Under the pieces are notes generated by a model. The model was not told the DNA's origin and made no database searches. It saw nothing but the letters and a program-made list of their open reading frames with translations. A stretch of DNA of 64,000 nucleotides, from contig NZ_JAPVRC010000005.1 in the NCBI RefSeq assembly GCF_030345335.1, positions 224,561 through 288,560 on the forward strand, written 5' to 3'. This DNA comes from Halobacillus campisalis (GTDB lineage Bacteria > Bacillota > Bacilli > Bacillales > Halobacillaceae). The position numbers were made by a program, and so were the translations under genes. Shown here in pieces: positions 8,611-17,966 of the stretch; the stretch's first letter is position 1, and the number at the start of each line of letters is the position of its first letter.

Positions 8611-9798
8611 TCATCGTTTATGCGCACACCCTTCTAGTGCCTGCAGAAGGTCGAACCAAATATCCTGCCAAGCTTCCAAACCGACGGAAAGCCTTAAAAG
8701 TGAATCATTGATACCCATAGCTTCGCGATCTTTTGCAGGAATAAGAGAATGAGTCATTGTGGCTGGATGTTGAATAAGTGTTTCAGCATCTCCTAGGCTA
8801 ACAGCAATCCTGACCAATTTCAATTGATTCATCAGCTGCTGCGCATCGCCTTTATCCCCCTTCAATTGAAAAGATAATACGCCTCCCCCCTGCGACATTT
8901 GCTTATGGGCGAATGATGAATCTGGATGATCTTTATCGGTTGGGTAGTTTACCTTCTCAACACGTGGATGCTGCTTCAGTTTTTCAACAATATTCACTGC
9001 ATTACTGCTATGCCGGTCCATCCGGATAGGCAAAGTTTTCATGCCCCTGATCAACAGCCATGCATCCATAGGAGCCATAATTCCACCGTAGTCTTTTTGT
9101 GCGGTTTGAGCCAGTTCCTGAATATATGAACGTGATCCGGCGACGACCCCGCCAATCACATCTCCGTGTCCGCTTAAATACTTTGTGGCACTATGAACGA
9201 CTATATCGCACCCCAGCCTAAGCGGCTGCTGCAGGTAAGGGGAAGAAAATGTATTATCCACCACTACCTTGATCCCACACTCATGAGCGATATCGGCAGT
9301 CCACGCCAGGTCTATCAGCTTCATCGTAGGATTCGCAGGTGATTCAATGAATAAACATTTAGTATTCGGCTGAATCATGGAACGCAGCTGCTGTTCATTC
9401 CTCATGTCACAAAAATCGTGGGAGATTTGATATTTTTCTTTTAATAATTTGAGTAATCCAAAGGTGCAGCCATAGATTCCGTTCGAGCAGATAATATGGT
9501 CACCGGCACTCGTAAGAGATGTGAATACAGCTGAAATGGCAGCCATACCCGATGCAAAAGCAAGTCCCATGTCTGCTCCCTCGGCGACGGCGACTTTTTC
9601 CTCAAAGACTTTGACCGTCGGATTACTAAGACGAGAGTAGATATATCCATCTTTTTCACCGGAAAACCTCAACGCTCCTTCTTCAGCATCTGGGAATGTA
9701 AAGGTCGAGGTTTGAAAAATAGGTGTCGATAAGCTTCCGTGATAGGGCTCTTCCCGAGTCCCTCCATGAATGAATTTAGTATCTGGTCGATAATTCAT
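8611..9798 (-). CDS. Methionine gamma-lyase-like PLP enzyme (Cys/Met metabolism family)
   Basis: Cytoplasmic PLP enzyme of 395 residues from the trans-sulfuration family. Features are SRLSNPT (residues 55-61), YGCTFG with C111, D181 in VVVDNTFSSP, and the Schiff-base lysine K206 in HSATKYLSGHGDVIGG. A cysteine in the YGCTF position is characteristic of methionine gamma-lyases, which release methanethiol, ammonia and 2-oxobutyrate. Cystathionine gamma-lyase or O-acetylhomoserine sulfhydrylase activity cannot be excluded. The start at 9798 follows AAGGAGG at 8 bases. It appears monocistronic. Confidence 0.8.
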   Translation of the reverse strand: MNYRPDTKFIHGGTREEPYHGSLSTPIFQTSTFTFPDAEEGALRFSGEKDGYIYSRLSNPTVKVFEEKVAVAEGADMGLAFASGMAAISAVFTSLTSAGDHIICSNGIYGCTFGLLKLLKEKYQISHDFCDMRNEQQLRSMIQPNTKCLFIESPANPTMKLIDLAWTADIAHECGIKVVVDNTFSSPYLQQPLRLGCDIVVHSATKYLSGHGDVIGGVVAGSRSYIQELAQTAQKDYGGIMAPMDAWLLIRGMKTLPIRMDRHSSNAVNIVEKLKQHPRVEKVNYPTDKDHPDSSFAHKQMSQGGGVLSFQLKGDKGDAQQLMNQLKLVRIAVSLGDAETLIQHPATMTHSLIPAKDREAMGINDSLLRLSVGLEAWQDIWFDLLQALEGCAHKR

Positions 9799-9955
9799 CA
9801 AAGATTCCTCCTTCCCTATCATCCTATGCAGTAGAATTACATTCTTTCTTAGCACACTAAAATAGAAGAAAGATTCTCTATTAAAGAAAGAGGAAAAGAG
9901 GTAAGATCATCTACCTATCTGGAAAAGACGCACGACCCAGTAAGCCGCAACTCAT

Positions 9956-11206
9956 CTAGGAACTTAGCTCTTCTAACGTCAAATGATTATTATACAATTG
10001 TTCTGTCCAGGCAATGGCTTGACCAAAAATTTCAAGCAGTTCACTCAGCGTAAGCTCTATTCCTTGCAGTTTATGTTCTAAGTCATCAAATTCAGCTTTC
10101 TCTATTGCAATGACAAGATCAAGAATAAAACGATGGCTGTTTTCCTCTCCGCTCAGTGCTTGTTTAATGTTTGAATCCAGCGGCAAATTGGAGATGACTT
10201 CTTCAGTCGGTCGTTTCACCATAGCATCTACGGCGGACATTAATCCTGTCAGGAAATATTCTTCTGTAAGATGACTCTTTCCGATACTGACTCCGATTTG
10301 TTCACACATTTTAGCGCGCTGCAGGCTTGACTTCATCATTTCCTTTGATGCAGGAGCTGGTCCGCCCTCTTCGACAGTAAAAACGTACAGCCATTTTTTT
10401 AACGGGTCCACACCTAAAATAGTGACCGCTTGCCTTATGGACTGAATAGGCTCTGATAATTCTGCTGAAAAATTAATGATCCTTAGCAGTTTATATGTAA
10501 GTGTAAGATCTCCTTCAAATATTTCAATTACTTTTTCTAAATCAATCTTATCTTTATCTGTCGACAGCTCTTTCAAAACTTGAAAGTAGGACGATCCATA
10601 TAAAGGGATGTCCTCAGCAGATAAAACAACCGGCTTGCTGTAATAATAGCCCTGAAACAGTTGAAAACCTTCCTTCACACATTGAAGATGCTCTTCCTTT
10701 GTTTCAACTTTCTCTGCTAACAAAGTGATTTTTGCTGCTTTTGCTGCCTGAACAAGCTTCACTCGCATCTCCGGGCACGTCTGTCTTATATCAACCTTAA
10801 TAATATTTACATAAGAAAGAAGCCCTTCGATATCTGTTTGAGAGATACTCATCACATCATCAAGCGCAATAGAAAAACCTTTTCTCTTCAACTCCCGGCA
10901 TACTTTAAGTAAATCGCCTGTCCATGAAACATCCTCGAGGATTTCTACAACTAACGTACGGGGATCGAAATATTCGGGGATTTTTTTCATTAAAAGATCC
11001 TCCGTAAAGTTGATAAAACAAGGGCGATTATGAGACAGCCTTTCGAGGCCGATCGTAACGAAACTGTTGATCAATACTTCTTTCGTTGCCTTATTTCCAT
11101 CTGTGGGAGGGAAGTTATTTTCTTTACTGTTACGATAAAGTAGTTCAAAACCGTAGATTTGATCGTCTACATCCAAAATCGGCTGCCTTGCTACGAACAC
11201 TTCCAC
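9956..11206 (-). CDS. EAL-HDOD domain protein (YuxH-like)
   Basis: Predicted cytoplasmic signalling protein of 416 residues. The N-terminal half (about 1-200) has an EAL fold, beginning VARQPILDVDDQIYGFELLYR, but reads ELL where active c-di-GMP phosphodiesterases have EAL. Part of the acidic set remains in VVEILEDV and ALDDVM. The C-terminal half (about 205-395) is an HDOD domain. This architecture matches YuxH of B. subtilis and is usually thought to be catalytically inactive. The GTG start at 11206 follows GAGGAGGGG. No partner gene is adjacent. Confidence 0.82.
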   Translation of the reverse strand: MEVFVARQPILDVDDQIYGFELLYRNSKENNFPPTDGNKATKEVLINSFVTIGLERLSHNRPCFINFTEDLLMKKIPEYFDPRTLVVEILEDVSWTGDLLKVCRELKRKGFSIALDDVMSISQTDIEGLLSYVNIIKVDIRQTCPEMRVKLVQAAKAAKITLLAEKVETKEEHLQCVKEGFQLFQGYYYSKPVVLSAEDIPLYGSSYFQVLKELSTDKDKIDLEKVIEIFEGDLTLTYKLLRIINFSAELSEPIQSIRQAVTILGVDPLKKWLYVFTVEEGGPAPASKEMMKSSLQRAKMCEQIGVSIGKSHLTEEYFLTGLMSAVDAMVKRPTEEVISNLPLDSNIKQALSGEENSHRFILDLVIAIEKAEFDDLEHKLQGIELTLSELLEIFGQAIAWTEQLYNNHLTLEELSS

Positions 11207-11340
11207 TATCCTTTTCCCCTCCTCTTGTACTCTTTATTTAAGGCTTTATTAAAGTTCCATGTTGATATTCATATATGCTCCCTTAAGTGTAGGATTCAGT
11301 TTTGAGACATTCTGGCCGTTTCCGTCCCAAAATAGTGATT

Positions 11341-11460
11341 GAAGGGCCGGGAAATCACTCGCTTTCCATGGGCGTACGGTGAGCTTCCTCGGGCTAGCGC
11401 CCTCCGGGATCTCACCATGTACTGTCATCCCATAGGAGTCTCGCAATTTCCCGGCCCTTC
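11341..11460 (-). repeat. Type-C hairpin unit (R2)
   Basis: Exactly 120 nt with outer arms gaagggccgggaaat and atttcccggcccttc, and the shared core (gtgagcttcctcgggc / gccctccgggatctcac). The copy at 63877-63996 differs in the arms by one compensated pair (ggcc to gtcc and ggcc to ggac). Confidence 0.9.
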
Positions 11461-11771
11461 TTGCTTTTGTGAGGATAACGGAAACATCATATGCGCTGCT
11501 GCACATATAAGTAACTGCTTTTAAGTGATAACCAGCTAAACTTCTGTATGCAAGAAAACGGTTGAAATTACCTCAAAGTACAGGAAGTTTTAAAACTAAA
11601 ATGCTATAACCAGAGCACTGGAGTTTAATGCTCCCACTATAAGTAAGATAGTTCTTATTCAGATTATCCAGGCGATTTCGAGAAGCACATCAATAGTGAG
11701 AGGCGGCGGAAAAGTTGGTACAAGAGAGTTTTTGCTTCTCATGTCTTAGTTCCGTCTCTTACTATAAGATA

Positions 11772-11891
11772 GGTGGTTTTAGGAATGGGCGAGACTCCTG
11801 TGGGATAAGAGTGATTGGTGAGATCCCGGAAGGCGAAGCCTGAGGAAGCTCACTGCACTCCCACGGAAAGCGAGTAGCTCCCCAACAACCC
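11772..11891 (-). repeat. Chimeric type-A/E hairpin unit (R2)
   Basis: One outer arm is the type-A sequence ggtggttttaggaatggg. The opposite arm is not its complement but the type-E arm tagctccccaacaaccc seen as a left arm in R1 (5137-5156). The core is intact. The mismatched arms suggest recombination between two units through the shared core. Confidence 0.75.
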
Positions 11892-12099
11892 CTGACTCTC
11901 AATACGGCAACGAACCCAGCTTACCTCAAAATCAAGTCTTCCACAATCTTGCCATATTGTTGAATAACTCACTATCAACAAACACCTTTAACATCGCTTT
12001 ATGTAAAAGTATACTCCATAAAATGCCATCAACATATCCCTTACATGAATTTCCTTCTATTGGACAAACTGAAAAAAAGTGACCATTAGGAGGTTATTT

Positions 12100-13692
12100 A
12101 TGGATAACAAATTAGATTGGACACACCCCGAACCACTCTGGAACAAAAATAGCAAACTTCCTTCCTTTGAGCCCTTAAGCCAATCCATCCGAACAGATGT
12201 CGTCGTTGTAGGAGCCGGGATTACAGGGATCACAACTGCCTATTTACTTGCAAAAGAAGGAAAGAACGTCACTTTAATTGAATCAAGCTCTATCCTTAAC
12301 GGAACGACCGGGCATACAACAGCTAAAGTAACAGCCCAGCACGGACTGATTTACAACGAGCTCATCAACCACTTCGGAGAAGAACATGCCGCGCTGTACC
12401 TTCAGGCGCAAAATGATGCAATCTCTTCTATGGAAAAAGATATTCAGGAGCTTAATATTTCCTGCCAATGGGAAAGACAGCCTGCAATATTGTATGCAAC
12501 GACTGCAGAAGGAGCCCAGAAGCTAGAAAAAGAACGGGAAGCTTATAGAAGACTAGGAGTCGCAGAAGAATCTCTTACTGGCCTCTCATTTTCAGTTGAT
12601 GAGACTGGTGTACTGCTGATGGGCAATCAGGCACAATTTCACCCTCTTCTCTATTTATCGTCTATTCTCGAAGAGTTTTTAAATTTGGGTGGCCAGGTGT
12701 ATGAACAGACTACAGCTGTGAAAGTTATTGAAGGCGAGAACGTCCTTGTAAAAACCGATCAAGAAGCAGACGTAACGTGTGACCAACTAGTTATTTGTAC
12801 GCACTTCCCTTTTCATGATGGTAAAGGATTCTACTTCAGCCGCATGCATGCTGACCGCTCCTATGTGATTGCTATTGAGCCTGAGAATGAGTGGAAAGGC
12901 GGCATGTACTTATCCGTTGATGAACCTAAGCGATCCATCCGCTCCATCGAATTTGAAGGGAAGACCGTTTTATTGATCGGCGGAGAAAGCCATCGGACGG
13001 GAGAGGGTGGAGACAACTCCTTCCACTACCGGGCACTGGAAGAATTCGCGAATCGTACTTTTGGTATTAAAACCAAACTTTTTCAATGGTCTGCGCAAGA
13101 CTTGACGACATTGGACAAGATTCCATACGTTGGGCCTATACGTAAAAACAACAAACAAGTGTATCTGGCAACCGGCTTCAGAAAATGGGGGATGACGAAC
13201 AGCCGGGTCGCTGGTGAATTGCTCACTGACTATATTATGGGCAGGGAATCTCTCTATCACGGAGTATTTGCGCCGTCCAGATTCAAAGCAGATCCGAGCA
13301 TTAAAGAGTTCATGAAAAGCAATATAGATGTCGCTTCTCATCTAGTCGAAGGGAAGTTAGAGCTCGTCGGAACTAGACCCGAAGCTCTGCTTAAAGGTGA
13401 AGGAGCCGTTATTCAGTGGAAAGGCGAACGAGCAGGTGCCTATAAAGATGAGAATGGAGAACTTTATGTGCTGGACACTACGTGTACGCACATGGGTTGT
13501 GAAGTTGAGTGGAACAGTGCAGAACACAGCTGGGACTGCCCATGCCACGGCTCACGCTTTTCCTATGACGGTCATGTTATGGAAGGGCCTGCTAAAAAGC
13601 CATTGAAGAAGATTGCTTACAGCGATACCGATGAAGTTCGGCATATTCCTGAGTCAGATGAAGTAAATGAAGAACAAACCGATCAACAGTAA
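12100..13692 (+). CDS. yhfW: FAD-dependent oxidoreductase with C-terminal Rieske [2Fe-2S] domain (YhfW-like)
   Basis: Predicted soluble redox enzyme of 530 residues. An N-terminal DAO-type FAD fold carries VVVVGAGITGITTAYLLA (about 34-51). The C-terminal Rieske domain has ligands C462 and H464 (CTHMGC) and C480 and H483 (CPCHGS); C467 and C482 could form the disulfide seen in respiratory Rieske proteins. The start at 12100 follows AGGAGG at 6 bases. The architecture matches YhfW of B. subtilis, whose substrate I do not know. It has its own terminator and lies next to the repeat R2. Confidence 0.85.
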   Translation: MDNKLDWTHPEPLWNKNSKLPSFEPLSQSIRTDVVVVGAGITGITTAYLLAKEGKNVTLIESSSILNGTTGHTTAKVTAQHGLIYNELINHFGEEHAALYLQAQNDAISSMEKDIQELNISCQWERQPAILYATTAEGAQKLEKEREAYRRLGVAEESLTGLSFSVDETGVLLMGNQAQFHPLLYLSSILEEFLNLGGQVYEQTTAVKVIEGENVLVKTDQEADVTCDQLVICTHFPFHDGKGFYFSRMHADRSYVIAIEPENEWKGGMYLSVDEPKRSIRSIEFEGKTVLLIGGESHRTGEGGDNSFHYRALEEFANRTFGIKTKLFQWSAQDLTTLDKIPYVGPIRKNNKQVYLATGFRKWGMTNSRVAGELLTDYIMGRESLYHGVFAPSRFKADPSIKEFMKSNIDVASHLVEGKLELVGTRPEALLKGEGAVIQWKGERAGAYKDENGELYVLDTTCTHMGCEVEWNSAEHSWDCPCHGSRFSYDGHVMEGPAKKPLKKIAYSDTDEVRHIPESDEVNEEQTDQQ

Positions 13693-13719
13693 AGACGCTG
13701 ACTCCAGCGTCTTTTTTTT
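13692..13719 (+). terminator. Terminator of the yhfW-like gene
   Basis: Stem agacgctg / cagcgtct followed by T8, directly after the stop codon. Confidence 0.9.
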
Positions 13720-13799
13720 CCATTCTAATACATATTCCTTTCCATCACTTCTTTAGATGGCTAAACTAACATTAGGAAGTGAAGAAAGGATTTTGACTT

Positions 13800-14702
13800 A
13801 TGCGAGATGAAAATAAACTGGGCGTTCTCTATACTACAGGGGCATATATCTTATGGGGGTTTCTTCCGATTTACTGGAAACTGTTACAGCACATTTCCCC
13901 TTTCGAAATTCTTGCCCACAGAATTGTTTGGTCGGCAGCATTTATGATGATCGTTATTCTATTTTTAAATAAAAGACGCCAGTTTTTTGAAGAAGCGAAA
14001 CAGGTCTGGCAGACGAAACGGAGTTTGATCGGAATTACTCTTGCTGCCATCATGATCAGCATCAACTGGCTGACGTACATATGGGGTGTCAATAATAATC
14101 ATGTTATAGAGGCCAGCTTAGGCTATTATATTAATCCGCTCGTCAGTATTCTTCTCGGCATGCTTGTGCTGAAAGAAACATTTACACGTCCCCAATGGAT
14201 TGCTTTTATACTGGCAGGAAGCGGCGTGGTTTACATGACCGTTCATTTCGGCTCTGTTCCTTGGATTGCCTTAATGCTGGCGTTCAGTTTCGGCATGTAC
14301 GGTCTCCTGAAAAAGTTAGTACCTCTTAATGCTATGTTTGGTTTAATGATTGAAACTTTGATCGTCTCACCAATAGCAATAATATACTTGTTAGGGTTTA
14401 AAGACGCCTATGAACAAGTGGAGTGGTTATCGCGGTCGACTCTCCTCGTTTTCGGGGCAGGTGTCGCTACTGCTATTCCTTTGCTGTTATTTGCTGCAGG
14501 AGCAAAACGGATACCTTTATCAATGGTCGGATTTTTACAATATTTCGCACCTACGATCATGCTCATCCTCGGTGTATTTTTGTATGATGAGCCGTTTACT
14601 GCCGTGCATGCCGTGTCATTTACTTTGATCTGGTCAGGGTTAGCGGTCTACACGATCTCACGCATGAAACGATTAAAGAAATATGAAGCAAGGGCGAGTT
14701 GA
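13800..14702 (+). CDS. rarD: RarD-type EamA-family transporter
   Basis: Integral membrane protein of 300 residues with about ten hydrophobic segments arranged as two EamA repeats. The N-terminus GVLYTTGAYILWGFLPIYWK and the HRIVWS stretch near residue 40 are typical of RarD, distinguishing it from other DMT transporters. RarD was linked to chloramphenicol resistance in Pseudomonas, but the physiological substrate is not established. The ATG at 13800 follows a weak site (AAAGGA). It is monocistronic and flanked by terminators. Confidence 0.85.
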   Translation: MRDENKLGVLYTTGAYILWGFLPIYWKLLQHISPFEILAHRIVWSAAFMMIVILFLNKRRQFFEEAKQVWQTKRSLIGITLAAIMISINWLTYIWGVNNNHVIEASLGYYINPLVSILLGMLVLKETFTRPQWIAFILAGSGVVYMTVHFGSVPWIALMLAFSFGMYGLLKKLVPLNAMFGLMIETLIVSPIAIIYLLGFKDAYEQVEWLSRSTLLVFGAGVATAIPLLLFAAGAKRIPLSMVGFLQYFAPTIMLILGVFLYDEPFTAVHAVSFTLIWSGLAVYTISRMKRLKKYEARAS

Positions 14703-14713
14703 TGGGTTTACAT

Positions 14714-14761
14714 AAAAGGAGTGCATCCCAACCAGCTGCTTGAGATGCACTCCTTTTTTTC
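14714..14761. terminator. Bidirectional terminator
   Basis: Stem aaaggagtgcatc / gatgcactccttt with T run after it on plus and A run before it, between convergent rarD and the FAD oxidoreductase gene. Confidence 0.85.
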
Positions 14762-14828
14762 TTTGGCTATATTGAAGCTTTCATTTGATTAATTAGAAAT
14801 TGATAATCTTGTTATATTTTCAGTCTCC

Positions 14829-15773
14829 CTAAGAGCCAAGGAAAGCACCAGCTGCGTCCAACCCAGATAAATAAGCACTTTCAAACCGGGTACGCCCGGA
14901 AGCATCATCCTGTCTAAGAAAAGCATCTCCTGCAGTGAGCAGCCTTTCGCTTACGTGATGATACGAATGCGGAAAAGTCTGAGCAGCTTGAGCATAGCGC
15001 CACTTCTTCAATTGCTCAGAAACTAAATCTTCCATTTGAAAAAATCCGCCCGCCTGCTCTTTAATTTTATCCAACACTTCTTCCTCGCCATAGTGTTCGC
15101 TGGACCACGCTGCCGTCATATATACACTGACAATGACATCATCTGAAATTCCTTTTTTATAATGGTCTACTATTCTCTCCACACCTTCCGGGAGCTGTTT
15201 GTCTACATGGCCGGAAGAAGGCAGCATTGTAAAATTTCTAAACTGAAAGATCCCTACATAAGTAGGCTGGAAGTCGATACTCTGTAAGTCATCCAGAGAA
15301 AAGCTGCTTCTTTCCAACAGTTCTACGGTCTGCGGTACCGGAATTGTGATCAACACCCTTTCACATTCCCACTCCTCCTTATCTTCCGTAACTACTGTAT
15401 ATTTAGCCCCATCACTCGCTATGTGAGACACCCTGCTTTCAAGCCTTACATTCAGTCCTTGAGCAAGCTTTTTAGCCAGTCCATTCATTCCATTCACAGA
15501 GGTGTACCTCGGATAATCCTCCCCGAACCAATGCTTAATCCAGCCTTTATTCAGCCAATCGGCTGCTTCCTTTTGCAGTTCATCTGACCTCACAGTAAAA
15601 AATTGTGCTCCATGATCAGCTTTTCCTTTGGCTACACGCCTCGTGGCCAGCCTTCCTCCCACACTTTTACTTTTATCAACGAGCAAAACGCGTTTTCCTT
15701 CTGATTCAAGTCTTCTTGCGGCAGTAATTCCTGTTAACCCCGCACCGATAATTATGATATCGTGATGTTCCAT
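14829..15773 (-). CDS. Renalase-like NAD(P)/FAD-dependent oxidoreductase
   Basis: Predicted flavoprotein of 314 residues. The dinucleotide fold IIIIGAGLTGITAARRLES (about 6-24) is followed by the GG motif GGRLATRR (about 39-46) and HGAQFFT, a pattern of renalase-like amine-oxidase-fold proteins. The C-terminus has LLTAGDAFLRQDDASGRTRFESA, the second FAD contact. The start at 15773 follows GGGAGG; the in-frame extension upstream is not supported. The substrate is unknown. It is not part of a visible operon. Confidence 0.78.
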   Translation of the reverse strand: MEHHDIIIIGAGLTGITAARRLESEGKRVLLVDKSKSVGGRLATRRVAKGKADHGAQFFTVRSDELQKEAADWLNKGWIKHWFGEDYPRYTSVNGMNGLAKKLAQGLNVRLESRVSHIASDGAKYTVVTEDKEEWECERVLITIPVPQTVELLERSSFSLDDLQSIDFQPTYVGIFQFRNFTMLPSSGHVDKQLPEGVERIVDHYKKGISDDVIVSVYMTAAWSSEHYGEEEVLDKIKEQAGGFFQMEDLVSEQLKKWRYAQAAQTFPHSYHHVSERLLTAGDAFLRQDDASGRTRFESAYLSGLDAAGAFLGS

Positions 15774-15898
15774 TAAAAGACCTCCCTTCCATCTCTTACA
15801 AAAGCTTTCCCTTTCCACAAAAAAGAACACCTTCTAAGATCAACGACAGATCGGCATTACATACAAGCTGATTGGGCGGATGTTGATCAGAAGTAGAT

Positions 15899-16036
15899 CT
15901 AACTGTTCCTGCTCCGAATAATTTGCTGATCTTGTTCCAATATTTCATTCACCACTCCTACGGGTGCGGCTCCTTAAAATATAGCTGCCACACTTATGAA
16001 CGGAGTTTCTATATCCTGAATTGTTTCTAGTTTCAT
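15899..16036 (-). pseudogene. Possible decayed small coding remnant
   Basis: Read on the minus strand, the frame gives MKLETIQDIETPFISVAAIF, an in-frame TAA, then GAAPVGVVNEILEQDQQI and a short basic tail to TAG. The residue composition stays protein-like across the stop, which suggests one 45-codon frame interrupted by a nonsense change. I do not recognise the family. The surrounding gap (15774-16242) otherwise holds only the TetR operator region. This could also be chance. Confidence 0.25.
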
Positions 16037-16148
16037 ATTTAATCCTGCGTATAAACCTGCTATGGTTATACTAATCGTGATTTACTATACAGTACAATTA
16101 TTATTCATTGAAAAATTAATAACCTGATTTCATTCACCTCTCCCCGAT

Positions 16149-16193
16149 TGACTACTCAGTCACGTAGACAAGTTGCATATGACCAATTAGTCA
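16149..16193 (+). promoter_or_regulatory. Twin palindromic operator upstream of the TetR regulator
   Basis: Two related 14-bp palindromes: tgactactcagtca (16149-16162) and tgaccaattagtca (16180-16193). The first has perfect TGACT/AGTCA arms; the second keeps TGAC/GTCA. Their start-to-start distance is 31 bp, about three helical turns, so both face the same side. They lie 50-94 bp before the start of the TetR gene, consistent with autoregulation. Confidence 0.6.
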
Positions 16194-16242
16194 TTTATCG
16201 TGTGGAAGATACAAGGTTATTATTATATAAGGAGCTTATAAT

Positions 16243-17088
16243 ATGGAAGATAAAGCCATACTCATCATCGAAAATGCTATCAAACTTTTTGCCAAGAAAG
16301 GGTACAGCACCACTTCTGTACAAGAAATCGCGAATGAATGCGATATCTCAAAAGGGGCTTTCTACTTACATTTCAAGTCTAAAGATGCCCTGCTGTTAGA
16401 GGTGTTCAATCATTATTCAAGACAAATCCAGCTAAAATCTGATGAAATACAAGCTACGGATTTAGATCCTCGCACGAAATTCGTCAAGCAACTAACAGTG
16501 ACGTACCAGGAAATCATCAAGCACCGTGATTTCATCATCATGCAAATCCGTGAGCAAGCTATTCCCTTCAATAAAGATATTGAAGATTTTATGCAGCACA
16601 TGCGTTTTAATTCTTATTTATTCTACAAAAGAAATCTGCTTGCGATTTATGGCAAAGACATCGATCAGACCATATGGGAAGTGACCTTATTAATGCAAGG
16701 GATGTTCAAAGCCTATCTCGATTTGATTATCATCGAAGGTGTGGAGCTGGATGTGGAACAATTATGTGAATCCATTTTAAGACGCGCTGACTACCTTGTG
16801 GAAGGATTCAATCGAACCGGTGACCAACCAGTCATAAATGATGACATTATGAACCGTGTAATTCCGGAGGATTATTATTACAACCAGCTTTACACGATTG
16901 TGGAAACCTTAAGAGAAATGAAAACAGATTCTAATGAGGATATAGAAGTAACGATCAGCGTACTGCTTGAAGAGATCCAGAAGGAACAGCCGCGACTGGC
17001 CGTTATAAAAGGTATGCTTTCAAACCTTGAGGAAGAAGATAGATTCAAAGGGGTAAGCGGACAGATTCGCACCTTTTTCCAAATTTAA
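16243..17088 (+). CDS. TetR/AcrR-family regulator (YhgD-like)
   Basis: Transcriptional regulator of 281 residues. The N-terminal HTH (about 5-55) reads KGYSTTSVQEIANECDISKG followed by AFYLHFKSKDALLLEV, as in B. subtilis YhgD. The remaining 225 residues form the helical ligand and dimer domain, longer than in typical 190-residue TetR proteins. The ATG at 16243 follows AAGGAG at 8 bases. There is no adjacent YhgE-like membrane gene, so the target is unclear beyond probable self-control through the twin operator just upstream. Confidence 0.82.
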   Translation: MEDKAILIIENAIKLFAKKGYSTTSVQEIANECDISKGAFYLHFKSKDALLLEVFNHYSRQIQLKSDEIQATDLDPRTKFVKQLTVTYQEIIKHRDFIIMQIREQAIPFNKDIEDFMQHMRFNSYLFYKRNLLAIYGKDIDQTIWEVTLLMQGMFKAYLDLIIIEGVELDVEQLCESILRRADYLVEGFNRTGDQPVINDDIMNRVIPEDYYYNQLYTIVETLREMKTDSNEDIEVTISVLLEEIQKEQPRLAVIKGMLSNLEEEDRFKGVSGQIRTFFQI

Positions 17089-17263
17089 TAGCGTGCCTGC
17101 AAAGTATAATTCGTTCACATAAAATGTTTTATTAAATATCGGAATCTGAAAAGAGAGAATTTGGGTAATGGATATAGAGAGAGTGAAAAATATGGCAGGA
17201 TATTGGAAACTACTCGCTTTACTCTGGTGGAAGTCTGCTGTTCCGTCATCGTGATGAGAGGAA

Positions 17264-17385
17264 GGTGGTTTTAGGAATGGGCTCGCTTTCCGTGGGAGTG
17301 CAGTGAGCTTCCTCAGGCTGCCGCCTTCCGGGATCTCACCAATCACTCTCTTCCCACAGGAGTCTCACCCATTCCTAAAACCACC
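17264..17385 (+). repeat. Type-A hairpin unit (R3)
   Basis: A 122-nt unit with the same outer arms as in R1 (ggtggttttaggaatggg and complement); the core is in reverse orientation. Confidence 0.9.
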
Positions 17386-17771
17386 TCATTTAAAGTGAGT
17401 GACGGAACTAAGAAACGAGAAGAAAAAACTCTGTTGTACAAACGTTTACCGCCGCCCCTCACTACAGATATAGAAGTGATTCTTTAAACCACTTAGATAA
17501 GAACTTTCTTACTAATTGTAGGGCATTAAACTCCAGTGCTATAGTTTACATTTTAAGAAGTTTCAAGCATCTACTCATAAACAACAGTCTCGCGGTTATC
17601 ATTAAACAGTTATTTTTTATGAAGTACCGCTTAAGATGTTTCCGTTATCCTCAAAAGAGAAAAAGGTCCGGGAAATGGCCAGTTTTCTGGGACACATCGT
17701 CTTATCTAATATTTTCAATCAGTAACTACTATTTTAAATTTGGTGTAGTTTCGAGCACCTTTTAATCGGAT

Positions 17772-17892
17772 GGTGGCTTTAGAAAACGGTGAGACTCCTG
17801 TGGGATGTACATGGTAGGTGAGATCCCGGAAGGCGAAGCCTGAGGAAGCTCACCACATGCCCACGGAAAGCGATCCGTTTTCTAAAGCCACC
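17772..17892 (+). repeat. Type-B hairpin unit (R3)
   Basis: A 121-nt unit with outer arms ggtggctttagaaaacgg and ccgttttctaaagccacc. The core runs forward: gactcctgtggga, then gtgagatcccggaaggc and gcctgaggaagctcac, then cccacggaaagcga. Confidence 0.9.
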
Positions 17893-17966
17893 ATATCCTC
17901 ATACAAACATCTCGAAACTGACTCTTCCAATATAGGGAGCTTTAGTTGAACAACTTAAATAAACAT

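Larger units (their letters stand above)
11241..11985 (-). repeat. Composite repeat copy R2 (inverted relative to R1, R3, R6)
   Basis: A 745-bp non-coding stretch filling the gap between two divergent genes. In forward coordinates it starts with aggctttattaaagttcc (reverse of the R6 right end), the right flank (11255-11300), a type-C hairpin (11341-11460), a middle of about 310 bp (11461-11771), an A/E chimeric hairpin (11772-11891) and the left flank with gaataactcactatcaaca (11966-11984). All parts align to R6 read backwards. I see no gene inside. Confidence 0.85.
17185..17966 (+). repeat. Composite repeat copy R3
   Basis: Fills the gap between the convergent TetR gene and the 152-residue hypothetical gene. 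Order: left flank (aatatggcaggatattgg, 17190-17207), a segment shared with R1 (about 17234-17258), type-A hairpin (17264-17385), middle (17386-17771) carrying gacggaactaag, aactccagtgctatag and gatgtttccgtta, a type-C half-arm relic gtccgggaaatgg (17667-17679), type-B hairpin (17772-17892) and right flank gaaactgactcttccaat. I see no gene inside. Confidence 0.85.

Noticed and set aside
12970..13341. Minus-strand 123-codon frame
   Set aside because: It is antisense to the Rieske oxidoreductase gene and has no independent support.
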